DNA from: Pseudomonadota bacterium
GTDB taxonomy: Bacteria > Pseudomonadota > Alphaproteobacteria > Rhizobiales > Xanthobacteraceae
Direction: 5' to 3'
Length of the DNA stretch: 64,000 bases
NCBI GenBank assembly: GCA_003576765.1
Contig: QEVP01000005.1
Coordinates: 1 to 64,000, forward strand
In this document: in pieces, positions 17,100 through 26,486 of the stretch
Layout: each line of letters begins with the position of its first letter
Position numbering within the stretch: the first letter of the stretch is position 1
Notes under the pieces: model-generated
The model's database searches: none
Told to the model about the DNA's origin: nothing
Seen by the model: the letters and a program-made list of their open reading frames with translations, nothing else
Position numbers and translations under genes: made by a program

Positions 17100-18677
17100 T
17101 CAGCGCGCGACGACCGTGCCGCTGCGGCCAACCAGCCGCGCAAACTGTTTGAAACGGCTGGCAACGCGGTCGGCGGCAAGTGCCGCGACGCGCGGCTCGA
17201 ACACCAGCTTGAGCTTGCGCCCCTCGCTGCGGAAGCGGGTGGCCGCCAGCACGCCGGGCTGCGCCGCCGAGATCAGCATGGCGACGCGCATCATCGCGCC
17301 GATCAGGCGGGCGCGCTCGGCCACTCGCGGCGGCACCAGCGCCCGCACCAGGTCGGGCGCCTCGTTCTCGGCCTTGAGGCCGGCGTAACGGTAAAACACC
17401 GCGAGCGCGAGAAACGCCCGCCCCTGATGGCTGACCGTGCCGAAATTGGCGTTCGACACCACCGCCATGGTCTGCTGACCGCGATAGTCGGGATGAGCAC
17501 GCCAGCCGACGTCCGACAGGAGGCATGCGGTGTGGCGCAGGCGGCGCTCGTCCACGGTCTCCTTCAGTCCGATCGCCTTGGCCAGCCGGTCGGTCCAGTC
17601 GATCAGATCATCGGCATGGCGTGGAGAGCGCGCACGCAGATCGTTGAGGGTGCGTGCTGCGGCGATCAGGCCGTCGCGGCGGCGCTCGGTCTCCGGCATC
17701 AGTTCGAACAGCAAGCCCTCACGCACGCCGTAGGTCGAGAACACGATCGCCGCCGGCTTGGCGATACGGATGATGTGCTCAAGAACGAGCGCCGCGTAGG
17801 TCAGAAGCGGCCGCCGCGGCCCGGCAACCTCCTCGACGTCGGCCAGCACGTTGGCGGCGGACAAGCGCCGGACCTTGCGCGCGAAGGCAAGTGCCTCCTT
17901 GGCCGGGATCGAATAGCCGTGCATGACGTGCAGCGGATATCCGCTCTGCAAAATGTGCAGCCGCGCGAAGGCTCGCCACGTTCCGCCGACGGCGTAGAAA
18001 TTACGCCCGGCGCCCCCCTGGAGGTGGGGCGCCTTGGCCAGTTCGTCACGCACGATCCTGGCCGCACGCTTGGGCGATTTCTTCGAGCGGTCGAGCAGCG
18101 TCAGTCCGCCGAGCGGCAACGTCTGCCCGAAACGCAGGTCGTGGTCGTGGATGTCGATCAGTTCGAGCGAACCGCCGCCGAGGTCGCCGACGATGCCGTC
18201 GGGATGGTGAAACCCGGAGGCGACGCCCAGCGCCGACAGCCGCGCCTCGCGCGCGCCCGGCAGCACGTCGATCCTCGTGCCGCAGGCGCGCTCGGCCTGT
18301 GCGATGAACTCGGCACCGTTGGCGGCGTCGCGGCAGGCGGCGGTGGCGATGGCGAGCACGCGGCCGACCTTCATCGTCCGGCACAGTGCTCGGTAGCGCT
18401 TCAACGCCGCCAGCGCCTTCGCGATCGCGTCGGGCGCGAGCAGTCCGGTGCTCTGCACCTCGCGGCCCAATGCGCACAGCGTCTTTTCGTTGAACAGCGG
18501 CGCGAGATCGCGCACCAGCCGCTGATAGACGACCAGACGAACCGAGTTGGAACCGATATCGATGACGGCGATGGAGCGCGCGGCGGCTTCGCGCGCCGTG
18601 CTTTTACTGCGGCGGCTGCTGACGGTCCGCGCGGCGCGTGAGGCGGCGGGGCGATGATTCCTTGAGTGACTTTCCAC
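17100..18677 (-). CDS. ppx: Exopolyphosphatase / GppA-type phosphatase
   Basis: 525 aa actin-like ATPase-fold protein that hydrolyses polyphosphate and/or pppGpp. The phosphate-1 loop is [16 protein letters not shown] (Asp40), and the second glycine-rich loop is [15 protein letters not shown]. The C-terminal ~200 residues (from about TLNDLRAR) form the HD-like helical domain of long Ppx proteins. The first ~33 residues are basic and low-complexity. The best start is GTG 18677, which overlaps the end of ppk by 74 bp in another frame; no later in-frame ATG or GTG exists before the phosphate loop. With ppk upstream on the same strand, the pair would set polyphosphate levels. Confidence 0.92.
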   Translation of the reverse strand: MESHSRNHRPAASRAARTVSSRRSKSTAREAAARSIAVIDIGSNSVRLVVYQRLVRDLAPLFNEKTLCALGREVQSTGLLAPDAIAKALAALKRYRALCRTMKVGRVLAIATAACRDAANGAEFIAQAERACGTRIDVLPGAREARLSALGVASGFHHPDGIVGDLGGGSLELIDIHDHDLRFGQTLPLGGLTLLDRSKKSPKRAARIVRDELAKAPHLQGGAGRNFYAVGGTWRAFARLHILQSGYPLHVMHGYSIPAKEALAFARKVRRLSAANVLADVEEVAGPRRPLLTYAALVLEHIIRIAKPAAIVFSTYGVREGLLFELMPETERRRDGLIAAARTLNDLRARSPRHADDLIDWTDRLAKAIGLKETVDERRLRHTACLLSDVGWRAHPDYRGQQTMAVVSNANFGTVSHQGRAFLALAVFYRYAGLKAENEAPDLVRALVPPRVAERARLIGAMMRVAMLISAAQPGVLAATRFRSEGRKLKLVFEPRVAALAADRVASRFKQFARLVGRSGTVVAR

Positions 18678-20808
18678 GGCCGGACAGACTCGGATTCGTC
18701 ATGAAGTAATCGTGGACGTTGAATCGCTCCTCGCCCCTCGCGGCTTTCATACGGGTTGACGATCCATCCGGCAACAAGCGCCAGCTCTGTTCCGTATCTT
18801 TCAGGTTCGCGACCATGATCTGCTCGAGAACCTGTTGATGCACCGTGGTATTTTCCAGCGGGCAAAGAGCCTCGACGCGCCGGTCGAGATTGCGCGGCAT
18901 CATGTCGGCCGACGAGATGTAGACGGCCGCCTTCGGCGACGGCAGGCCATGGCCCATACCAAAGCAGTAGATGCGGCCGTGCTCGAGGAAGCGGCCGATG
19001 ATCGAGCGGACACGGATATTGTCCGACAGCCCCGGCACGCCGGGACGCAGGCAGCAGATGCCGCGCACCACGAGGTCGATCGACACGCCCTCCCGCGAGG
19101 CGTCGTACAAGGCGTCGATGATGTCGGGATCGACCAGCGAGTTCATCTTCATCCAGATCGCCGCCGGCTTGCCAGCGCGGGCAAAGGCGGCTTCGTCGCG
19201 GATGTGATCGAGGATGCGCCGCCGCAGCGTCAGCGGCGACACCGCGAGCTTCTCGATGTCGCGTGGCTCGGCATAGCCGGTGATGTAGTTGAAGACGCGC
19301 GCCACGTCGCGGGCGATCACCGGATCGGAGGTAAAGAACGACAGGTCGGTATAGATGCGCGCGGTGACCGGATGATAGTTGCCGGTGCCGACGTGGACAT
19401 AGCTGGCAAGCCCCGCTCCCTCGCGCCGCACCACCAACGACAGCTTTGCGTGGGTCTTCAGTTCGATGAAGCCGTACACCACCTGCACGCCGGCGCGCTC
19501 GAGATCGCGGGCCCAGCGGATGTTGGCCTCCTCGTCGAAGCGGGCTTTCAGTTCGACCAGCGCGGTGACCGACTTGCCGGCCTCGGCCGCTTCCGCCAGC
19601 GCCCGCACGATCGGCGAATTGTTGGAGGTGCGGTACAACGTCTGCTTGATTGCCACCGTGTCGGGGTCGCGCGCGGCACGCTGCAAGAACTGCACCACGA
19701 CGTCGAACGATTCGTAAGGGTGATGGACGATCAGGTCCTTCTGCCGGATCGCGGCAAAAATATCGCCGCCGTGGTCGCGCACCCGCTCCGGGTGACGCGG
19801 CACATAGGGCGTGAACTCAAGGTCGGGGCGGTCGAGCCGGGTGAGCTGGGCGACCTCGTTCATCGCCAGCACGCCGTTCACCAGCATCACCTCGTCGTCG
19901 GATGCCGACAGCGCCCGCTGTACGAAGGCACGCAACTCCTCGGGCATGGTCGCCTCGATCTCGAGGCGGATCACGGAGCCGCGGCGGCGGCGTTTCAATG
20001 CGCTCTCGAACAGCCGCACCAGGTCCTCGGCCTCTTCCTCGATTTCCAGCTCGGAATCGCGGATGACGCGGAAAGCGCCCTGCCCCTTGACCGCGTAGCC
20101 GGGAAACAGCCGGCCGATGAACAGCCCGGTCGCCTGCTCCAGAGTCATCAGCCGCACCTCGCCGTCCTTGCCCGGCGGCAGGCGGACGAAGCGGTCGATC
20201 TTGCCCGGCATGCGGATCAGCGCGTTCATCGCCTTGCCGTCGCTCAGGCGCGACAGTTGCAGGGCGATGGTGAAGCCGAGCGAGGGAATGAACGGAAACG
20301 GGTGCGCCGGATCGATGGCGAGCGGAGTGAGTAGCGGAAAGATGTGGTGGAGGAAGTGATCCTCGATCCAGTTTCGCTCGCTTTTCCCCACCCCGCGACC
20401 GTCCACCAGCACGATCCCGGTCTCTCCGAGCGCGACGCGTAGGTCGCGCCAGATCGCCTGCTGGTCGCTGGCCAGTTCCGAAACGGTCTGGTTGATGCGG
20501 ACGAGCTGTTCGGAGGGGGTCAGCCCGTCCGGGCTGCGCTCGGTGATTCCTTCACGTACCTGTGCCTTGAGGCCGGCGACGCGCACCATGAAGAATTCGT
20601 CGAGATTGTTGGCCGAGATCGACAGGAAGCGCACGCGCTCAAGCAGCGGATGGCCGGGGTTGACGGACTCCTCCAGCACCCGGCGATTGAAATGCAGCCA
20701 GGACAGTTCGCGATTGATGAAGCGTTCGGGCAGGTCGCGAATGGCCGGCGGGGCAGCGATCGCGTCGTTATTTCCGTCTTCCACAACAATGGCTTGCGCG
20801 GATTCCAT
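18604..20808 (-). CDS. ppk: Polyphosphate kinase 1
   Basis: 734 aa enzyme that reversibly builds inorganic polyphosphate from ATP. Four domains are present: an N-terminal helical domain ([17 protein letters not shown]), a head domain, and two phospholipase-D-like catalytic domains. The phospho-accepting histidine is His453 in [12 protein letters not shown]; the partner loop [10 protein letters not shown] (residues 471-480) and the later [11 protein letters not shown] complete the active site. It starts at ATG 20808. Its 3' end overlaps the start of ppx, implying coupled expression of synthesis and degradation. Polyphosphate kinase is typically tied to phosphate and stringent stress. Confidence 0.97.
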   Translation of the reverse strand: MESAQAIVVEDGNNDAIAAPPAIRDLPERFINRELSWLHFNRRVLEESVNPGHPLLERVRFLSISANNLDEFFMVRVAGLKAQVREGITERSPDGLTPSEQLVRINQTVSELASDQQAIWRDLRVALGETGIVLVDGRGVGKSERNWIEDHFLHHIFPLLTPLAIDPAHPFPFIPSLGFTIALQLSRLSDGKAMNALIRMPGKIDRFVRLPPGKDGEVRLMTLEQATGLFIGRLFPGYAVKGQGAFRVIRDSELEIEEEAEDLVRLFESALKRRRRGSVIRLEIEATMPEELRAFVQRALSASDDEVMLVNGVLAMNEVAQLTRLDRPDLEFTPYVPRHPERVRDHGGDIFAAIRQKDLIVHHPYESFDVVVQFLQRAARDPDTVAIKQTLYRTSNNSPIVRALAEAAEAGKSVTALVELKARFDEEANIRWARDLERAGVQVVYGFIELKTHAKLSLVVRREGAGLASYVHVGTGNYHPVTARIYTDLSFFTSDPVIARDVARVFNYITGYAEPRDIEKLAVSPLTLRRRILDHIRDEAAFARAGKPAAIWMKMNSLVDPDIIDALYDASREGVSIDLVVRGICCLRPGVPGLSDNIRVRSIIGRFLEHGRIYCFGMGHGLPSPKAAVYISSADMMPRNLDRRVEALCPLENTTVHQQVLEQIMVANLKDTEQSWRLLPDGSSTRMKAARGEERFNVHDYFMTNPSLSGRGKSLKESSPRRLTRRADRQQPPQ

Positions 20809-20826
20809 AAGAATTTAGTCCAATTC

Positions 20827-20873
20827 GAGCATGAGTCCCGATCATGGGAGCCGAAGGCCGGATGGGATCATGC
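20827..20873. repeat. Degenerate GAGCATGATC-type palindrome, copy 2
   Basis: GAGCATGA at 20827-20834 and GATCATGC at 20866-20873 face each other around a GC-rich centre (CCGAAGGCCGG). The ends match the element beside rnd, but the centre has diverged. It lies in the 173-bp gap between hdaA and ppk, just upstream of the ppk start. Confidence 0.45.
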
Positions 20874-20981
20874 CCGCAAAAGATGAACGAGAAACGACGC
20901 GCAAATCCTGCCATACAGCGGCAAGACCATGGGCCATTGCTGTGACAGTTCAATGACGTGATGGCCGCGCCCGATGCGGCG

Positions 20982-21686
20982 TCAAGACGCGGCGTCGAGC
21001 GCCTCCTCGCGCAGCACGCTCGCGGCCAGCGCCCGCGTCACCGGCCGGGCCAGCCGCAGCGCCTCGGCATCGAGCCGCTCGACGATGCGGCGGGCGGCGG
21101 CGAAGGAGCGCTCGATGCGGGCGGCCAGATAGCCGACTACGCCTTCGTCCACGGTCATCTGGCGGTCGGCGCAAAGTTTGACGAGCACCGCGCGCAACAG
21201 CGCATCGTCGGGGGCGGCAAGCGTCACCGCCGGCAGCGCCCGCAGCCGCGAGGCGAGATCGCGTAAAGCCACCGGCATCGCGGCCGGCGCCGTGCGGGAG
21301 GTGATCAGGACGAACGCCGCCTCCTCACGCGCCAGGTTGAGCAGGTGGAACAGGGCGCGCTCGTCAAAACCCCCGGCGACCGCGTCCTCCACCACCAGCG
21401 CCCCGGTGGCAAGCGCGGCGGGCACCTCGCGGGCGTCCAGCGCCGCCGCGGCGGTCAGGCGGGCACCGGCCTCAGTCGCCCAGATCGCCGCCAGATGGCT
21501 CTTGCCGCTGCCCTCGGGGCCGACCAGCAGCATGGCGCGGGCCGGCCAGTCCGGCCAGCTATCGATCAGCGCCAGCGCCGCGGCATTGCCCGGTCCTTCG
21601 AGAAAATCGTCGCGCGCAAAACTTTCCCGGTGCGGCAGGGCGAGCGCGAGCTGACGGGGACGGCTGGGGGATTTTAGGGCAACCAC
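20982..21686 (-). CDS. hdaA: DnaA-related regulatory ATPase HdaA
   Basis: 234 aa AAA+ protein of the regulatory-inactivation system that, with the beta clamp, stimulates DnaA-ATP hydrolysis after initiation. The N-terminus carries QLALAL (residues 12-17), which fits the clamp-binding hexapeptide of Hda. The Walker A motif is GPEGSGKS (56-63); Walker B is ALVVEDAVAG and sensor 1 ITSRTAP. It lacks the DNA-binding domain IV of DnaA. GTG 21686 has GAGGG seven bases upstream. Its placement after a CDP-alcohol phosphatidyltransferase and before ppk is typical of alphaproteobacteria. Confidence 0.9.
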   Translation of the reverse strand: MVALKSPSRPRQLALALPHRESFARDDFLEGPGNAAALALIDSWPDWPARAMLLVGPEGSGKSHLAAIWATEAGARLTAAAALDAREVPAALATGALVVEDAVAGGFDERALFHLLNLAREEAAFVLITSRTAPAAMPVALRDLASRLRALPAVTLAAPDDALLRAVLVKLCADRQMTVDEGVVGYLAARIERSFAAARRIVERLDAEALRLARPVTRALAASVLREEALDAAS

Positions 21687-21723
21687 GGAAAAACCCTCGA
21701 ACGCAACACACGCCGTCTCAAGA

Positions 21724-22257
21724 TCAAGCCTCGCTGATGTGCTCCAGCCAGGCGACCAGATAGAAGCCGACCGAGGCCAGCGTCAAAAGCGCGACCAGCC
21801 CCATCAGCACCGCATCGTAAGGCCATAGCGCGAACCCGAAGGCGAGCGCCGCCAGCACAACGGCCGCAAACGCCACCTGGGCCACGGTGTTGACCTTCGA
21901 CACCATCAAGGGCTTCATCGCCACCGGCTTGTCGAGCAGCCACGCGACCACGACGCCACCGATGATCATGATATCACGCGACACCACCAGAATGACGAGC
22001 CAGCGCGGAATTGCCCCCCCTATCCCCAGCGCCACGTAGATCGAGACCAGGAGCGCCTTGTCGGCCAGGGGATCGAGCAGCGCGCCGATCTCGCTCGTCA
22101 TGTTGAAGCGTTTGGCGAGGTAACCGTCGATGGCGTCGCTGATGCCGGCCACGACGAACAGCACGAAGGCGATCTGCATCTGCCCCGCGCCGATCGCCCA
22201 GACCACCACCGGCACCAGCAGGATGCGTCCAAGGGTAATGATATTGGGAAGATTCAC
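21724..22257 (-). CDS. CDP-alcohol phosphatidyltransferase (PgsA-like)
   Basis: 177 aa integral membrane enzyme of phospholipid synthesis. The family motif D-x2-DG-x2-A-x9-G-x3-D-x3-D is met by Asp41, Asp44, Gly45, Ala48, Gly58, Asp62 and Asp66 (SDAIDGYLAKRFN, EIGALLDPLADKAL). The usual Arg after Ala is Lys49 here. Five to six hydrophobic helices are predicted. It most resembles PgsA (CDP-diacylglycerol:glycerol-3-phosphate), but a sister activity such as cardiolipin synthesis is possible. The start is GTG 22257. It lies 37 bp upstream of hdaA in the same direction. Confidence 0.88.
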   Translation of the reverse strand: MNLPNIITLGRILLVPVVVWAIGAGQMQIAFVLFVVAGISDAIDGYLAKRFNMTSEIGALLDPLADKALLVSIYVALGIGGAIPRWLVILVVSRDIMIIGGVVVAWLLDKPVAMKPLMVSKVNTVAQVAFAAVVLAALAFGFALWPYDAVLMGLVALLTLASVGFYLVAWLEHISEA

Positions 22258-22400
22258 GCGATGATCCCGTCAGGTTCCGCCGGCCGGCCCGCGCCCGACT
22301 CGCCGCCGGCGGCCTAGATAGTATATGTGGCTCGCGCGTGCGAGCCATTGCAGGCTTGCGCGATCCGACGTAACCAGCCGGGGCAGCACGGGAATCCTGA

Positions 22401-23474
22401 ATGAGCGAGCACAAGGCCGGCCTCACCTATTCGTCCGCGGGCGTCGATATCGATGCCGGCAACCGGCTGGTGGACCTGATCCGGCCGATGGTCCGCGCCA
22501 CCGCCCGCGCCGGCGCCGATGCGGAGATCGGCGGTTTTGGTGGCCTGTTCGACCTCAAGGCGGCAGGCTTTACCGACCCCGTGCTGGTCGCCGCGACCGA
22601 TGGCGTCGGCACCAAGGTCAAGATCGCCATCGAGACCGGCGTTCACGCCGGCATCGGCATCGATCTTGTCGCCATGTCGGTCAACGACCTCGTGGTGCAG
22701 GGCGCCGAGCCTCTGTTCTTCCTCGACTACTTCGCCTGCGGCCGGCTCGACCCGGAGACCGCGGCGGCCGTCGTGGCCGGTATCGCCGAGGGCTGCCGGG
22801 AATCCGGTTGCGCGCTGATCGGCGGCGAGACCGCGGAAATGCCCGGCTTGTACAACGATGGCGACTACGACCTCGCCGGCTTCGCGGTCGGCGCCGCCGA
22901 GCGCGGCACGCTCTTGCCGCGCGCCGACATTGCCGTCGGCGACGCCGTCATAGGGCTTGCCTCCTCCGGCGTGCATTCCAACGGCTTTTCGCTGGTCCGC
23001 AAGGTGGTGGAGCGTTCCGGCCTCGGCTTCGAGGCCCCCGCCCCGTTCGCACCGGTGCTGACGCTCGGTGCCGCGCTGCTGGCGCCGACCCGGCTCTACG
23101 TCAAGCCGTGCCTGCGCGCCATTCGCGACACCGGCGCGGTCAAGGGCCTCGCCCACATCACCGGCGGCGGCTTCACCGACAACATCCCGCGCGCGCTGCC
23201 AAAATACCTCGGCGTGCGCATCGACCTTGATGCCGTCAAGGTGCTGCCGGTGTTCAAGTGGCTTGCCGCGACCGGCGACATCGCCGAGCCGGAGTTGCTG
23301 CGCACCTTCAACTGCGGCATCGGCATGGTGGCGATCGTCGCCGGCGACCGCCTCGACGCCGTGACCGAGAGCCTTACGGCGAGCGGCGAGACCGTCGCGG
23401 TGCTCGGCGAGGTGATCGCGGCGGAGAACGAGGCGCGCGTCAGCTATCGCGGCCACCTCGACCTGTCGGCATGA
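22401..23474 (+). CDS. purM: Phosphoribosylaminoimidazole synthetase (AIR synthetase)
   Basis: 357 aa ATP-dependent enzyme that closes the imidazole ring in purine synthesis (FGAM to AIR). PurM landmarks are in order: [22 protein letters not shown], the dimer/ATP helix [49 protein letters not shown] and [13 protein letters not shown]. It starts at ATG 22401, and the stop overlaps the purN start (ATGA), as in most proteobacteria. It is divergent from the phosphatidyltransferase, ~140 bp apart. Confidence 0.98.
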   Translation: MSEHKAGLTYSSAGVDIDAGNRLVDLIRPMVRATARAGADAEIGGFGGLFDLKAAGFTDPVLVAATDGVGTKVKIAIETGVHAGIGIDLVAMSVNDLVVQGAEPLFFLDYFACGRLDPETAAAVVAGIAEGCRESGCALIGGETAEMPGLYNDGDYDLAGFAVGAAERGTLLPRADIAVGDAVIGLASSGVHSNGFSLVRKVVERSGLGFEAPAPFAPVLTLGAALLAPTRLYVKPCLRAIRDTGAVKGLAHITGGGFTDNIPRALPKYLGVRIDLDAVKVLPVFKWLAATGDIAEPELLRTFNCGIGMVAIVAGDRLDAVTESLTASGETVAVLGEVIAAENEARVSYRGHLDLSA

Positions 23475-24136
23475 GCGACACGGCGAAACGGCGCGTCGCG
23501 ATCCTGATTTCCGGGCGCGGCTCGAACATGACGGCGCTCATCGAGGCGGCCAAGGCGCAGGATTTTCCCGCCGAGATCGTGCTCGTCGTCTCTAACAAGG
23601 CGGACGCCGGCGGGCTTGAGATCGCGGCACAGCACGGCATCGCCACCGTGGTGATCGAGAGCCGGCCGTTCGGCAAGGATCGCGAAGCGTTCGAGCGCGC
23701 CCTACAGGACAAACTGACGGCAAGCGGCATCGACCTCGTGTGTCTCGCCGGCTTCCTGCGGCTCCTGACGCCATGGTTCGTCAGGCAGTGGGAGGGGCGC
23801 ATGCTCAACATCCACCCGGCCCTGCTGCCGGCCTATCGCGGCCTTCACACCCACGAGCGCGCGCTTGCCGACGGCGTCAAAATTCACGGCGCCACGGTGC
23901 ATTTCGTGGTGCCGGAGATGGATGCCGGACCGATCGTGATGCAGGGCGCGGTCGCGGTGCGCGCCGACGACACGGCGGAGACGCTGGCCGCGCGGGTGCT
24001 TGCGGTCGAGCACCAGATCTATCCCGATGCGCTGCGGCTCGTGGCTTCCGGCGGCATCCGCATCGAGAACGGCGTCTGCCGTACCCGCGCCACCGGCTCA
24101 GCCGACGACCGGCTGATCTCGCCGGCGGTGATCTGA
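23471..24136 (+). CDS. purN: Phosphoribosylglycinamide formyltransferase (folate-dependent)
   Basis: 221 aa. Transfers a formyl group from 10-formyltetrahydrofolate to GAR. The phosphate-binding loop is SGRGSNM (residues 14-20). Catalytic Asn113, His115 and Asp151 are seen in NIHPALLP and PEMDAGPIV. The start ATG 23471 overlaps the purM stop by 4 bp, so translation is coupled. A ~20-residue C-terminal extension beyond the E. coli enzyme ([13 protein letters not shown]) is present. It converges with the TerC gene. Confidence 0.97.
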   Translation: MSDTAKRRVAILISGRGSNMTALIEAAKAQDFPAEIVLVVSNKADAGGLEIAAQHGIATVVIESRPFGKDREAFERALQDKLTASGIDLVCLAGFLRLLTPWFVRQWEGRMLNIHPALLPAYRGLHTHERALADGVKIHGATVHFVVPEMDAGPIVMQGAVAVRADDTAETLAARVLAVEHQIYPDALRLVASGGIRIENGVCRTRATGSADDRLISPAVI

Positions 24137-24154
24137 CCGCACGCTTAGCAGGCG

Positions 24155-25030
24155 TCATCGCTCCGCGTGCGATACGTCGCCATCGGGTTGGTCGGCGGTG
24201 ACAATCACCGCGTCCTCTTCGACCGCCCGCCGGTTGCGCCAGATCGCGCCGCCAGCTAGCGCGACGGCGACGCCGATCAGCGACATCGTCAGTTCGTTGA
24301 TATCGAGCGCGCCCGTGGCGCCGCCGCTGATGCCGAACAGCGCCGAGGAGACATCGGCCGCCAGCGTGATCTCTCCCGCAAGCGCCGTCTGCAACACGGG
24401 CGCGATCGCGGGATCGGTGGCAATGACGTGACCGGCGATCCAGCCGAGCAGACCGGCGCCGGCCCACACCAGCACGGGCAGCCGGTCGAGCACGGCCATG
24501 ATCAGCGCCGCGCCGGTGACGATCAGCGGAATGCTGACGATCAACCCGAATATGAGCAGCGCGACGCTGCCGTCGGCAGCGGCGGCAATGGCGATCACAT
24601 TGTCGAGGCTCATGACGACATCGGCCGCCACGATCAGACGCACCGCCTGCAATAGGCTCGCGGCGGCATCGACCTCGTCCTCGCTGTCCTTTTCGGGCAC
24701 CAGCAGCTTGGCGGCGATGAAAATCAGCGCAAGCCCGCCCGCGAGTTTGAGATACGGGACCGTCATCAGGGTGGTGATGATGCTTGCGAATACGATGCGC
24801 AGCACCACCGCAGCACCCGCGCCAAGCGCCATGCCCCAGAGGCGCTGGCGCTGCGGCAGGCTGCGGCAGGCCAGCGCGATCACCAGCGCGTTGTCCCCGG
24901 AGAGCAGGACGTCGATCCAGATGATCTTGAGAACGGCGAGCCAGTAGTCGAGCCGCGCCGCGTCATGCTGAAACGCGGCGAACGCCGAGGCGATCGCCGC
25001 CGGATCGGAAAGCGCCGCTACAGCATCCAC
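24155..25030 (-). CDS. TerC/YjbE family integral membrane protein
   Basis: 291 aa with seven to nine hydrophobic segments. The TerC signature acidic residues lie in membrane segments: IIWIDVLLSGDNALVIALA and VAADVVMSLDNVIAIAAA. TerC-fold proteins are linked to metal efflux, notably Mn2+, and to tellurite resistance. A manganese riboswitch often precedes such genes, but the 76-bp upstream gap to ndk has no match I could recognise. The C-terminal ~60 residues are extra to the classical YjbE. The start is GTG 25030. Specific metal unknown. Confidence 0.87.
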   Translation of the reverse strand: MDAVAALSDPAAIASAFAAFQHDAARLDYWLAVLKIIWIDVLLSGDNALVIALACRSLPQRQRLWGMALGAGAAVVLRIVFASIITTLMTVPYLKLAGGLALIFIAAKLLVPEKDSEDEVDAAASLLQAVRLIVAADVVMSLDNVIAIAAAADGSVALLIFGLIVSIPLIVTGAALIMAVLDRLPVLVWAGAGLLGWIAGHVIATDPAIAPVLQTALAGEITLAADVSSALFGISGGATGALDINELTMSLIGVAVALAGGAIWRNRRAVEEDAVIVTADQPDGDVSHAER

Positions 25031-25106
25031 AGCCCAGCCTCCGGCTTTCCCGGCCGGGGGATCAAGCCTCGTCTAGCGGCCGGTTGCCGGGCGGAGCGAA
25101 CAGATA

Positions 25107-25529
<423 letters not shown>

Positions 25530-25778
25530 GGAAATCCGTCCTTCAGCAATGCGATGGGGAAGCTGGCGGCGCTTATAACGGCGCAGCCGACGTGCCGCAA
25601 GCCGACCTCCGGCTCCCTTTTGGCGGCGCAACACCCGTGCGCCCGCGCATTGTTCGCCAACAGTCAAAACCGGGCCGGCATGCGGCAGCGGGCATGAACC
25701 CGTCGCGGGATGAGGAAACTATCGGGCTACGGGGTGGCTACTCACCCGGCGCACCGCGCCCATACGAAGGAGACCGCC

Positions 25779-26048
25779 ATGTTCCGCTCGCTCGCCTTTG
25801 CCAGCCTCGCCGCTGCTGCACTGGCCTTGACCGGCCTTCCGCCGACCTCCGCCGAAGCCAAGGGCTTCAAGCACAACCATCATCATCACAAGCATCACGG
25901 CCACGTCCACGGTCATCGTCACGGCCATTGGTCCGGTGCCCATTTCGCTTTCGGCAGCCCGGTCTACCTCGGTCCGAGCTGTTATGTGAGCCGGCGCGTT
26001 TCGACGCCGTGGGGGCCGCGCTGGCATACGGTGAATCGCTGCTACTGA
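25779..26048 (+). CDS. Histidine-rich small secreted protein
   Basis: 89 aa. A signal peptide (SLAFASLAAAALALTGLPP) is followed by a run with more than a dozen histidines (FKHNHHHHKHHGHVHGHRHG) and a C-terminal part with two cysteines (SCYVSRRVSTPWGPRW, NRCY). ATG 25779 follows GAAGGAG. A strong terminator begins 16 bp after the stop, so it is a monocistronic unit. The histidine cluster suggests binding of zinc, nickel or copper in the periplasm. That is inference; no family function is known to me. Confidence 0.8.
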   Translation: MFRSLAFASLAAAALALTGLPPTSAEAKGFKHNHHHHKHHGHVHGHRHGHWSGAHFAFGSPVYLGPSCYVSRRVSTPWGPRWHTVNRCY

Positions 26049-26063
26049 TGCGAAAGGTGGTGG

Positions 26064-26090
26064 AAACCCCGGCTTCGGCCGGGGTTTTTT
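26064..26090 (+). terminator. Intrinsic terminator of the His-rich protein gene
   Basis: Perfect stem AAACCCCGGC / GCCGGGGTTT with a TTCG tetraloop (26064-26087), running into a T tract to 26090. This is the cleanest Rho-independent terminator in the window and belongs to the gene ending at 26048. Confidence 0.92.
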
Positions 26091-26223
26091 CATTTGAGCC
26101 GGCCCACGGCTTCGGCTACAGGTCGTTTACCGATCAGGCATAATGATTATCCACAATAAGGCCGGAAACAAAACAGCGGCGGACTGGTTGTCTAAGTGGC
26201 TGCCAGCAATACAGGATTACGGC

Positions 26224-26409
26224 ATGGCCGACGGGACAGAGGGTAAGCAGGCCGATATCGCCAGGGGCGCGGGCGTCACGGTGCAGCGTGCTGTCGCCGC
26301 CGGATTGCGCCAGCGGCTCGCGCCGGACACCTCGCCGGTTCCCGACGCGTTGCAACGCCTGCTCGACGAATTGCGGCGCCAGGAAGCTGTCGCCGCCGGC
26401 CGCCAATAG
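26224..26409 (+). CDS. Small acidic/helical protein, possibly NepR-like
   Basis: 61 aa from ATG 26224, which has ACAGGAT seven bases upstream; the frame is also open back to ATG 26143. The second half, GLRQRLAPDTSPVPDALQRL followed by LDELRRQEA, resembles the core of NepR anti-sigma factors (LR...L....PVPDRF..LL..L), the partners of PhyR in the alphaproteobacterial general stress response. The N-terminal ARGAGVTVQRAVA could match the first helix. No phyR, ecfG or kinase gene is adjacent, which is unusual for a true nepR. The protein could equally be an unrelated helical peptide. Confidence 0.5.
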   Translation: MADGTEGKQADIARGAGVTVQRAVAAGLRQRLAPDTSPVPDALQRLLDELRRQEAVAAGRQ

Positions 26410-26486
26410 CTGCATTTTCCTCTTCACCGGTTCCACCTTCGGTATCGACGGGTTGCGTTTCGCCGCACGGGCGGTGAAAAGGCCCC

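Noticed and set aside
25031..25106. Possible manganese (yybP-ykoY) riboswitch before the TerC gene
   Set aside because: The gap is only 76 bp, and I could not find the conserved aptamer core; only a GC-rich hairpin is present.
26143..26223. Earlier ATG (26143) for the NepR-like frame
   Set aside because: ATG 26224 has the better-spaced ACAGGAT site, and the extra 27 residues do not resemble NepR; it cannot be fully excluded.
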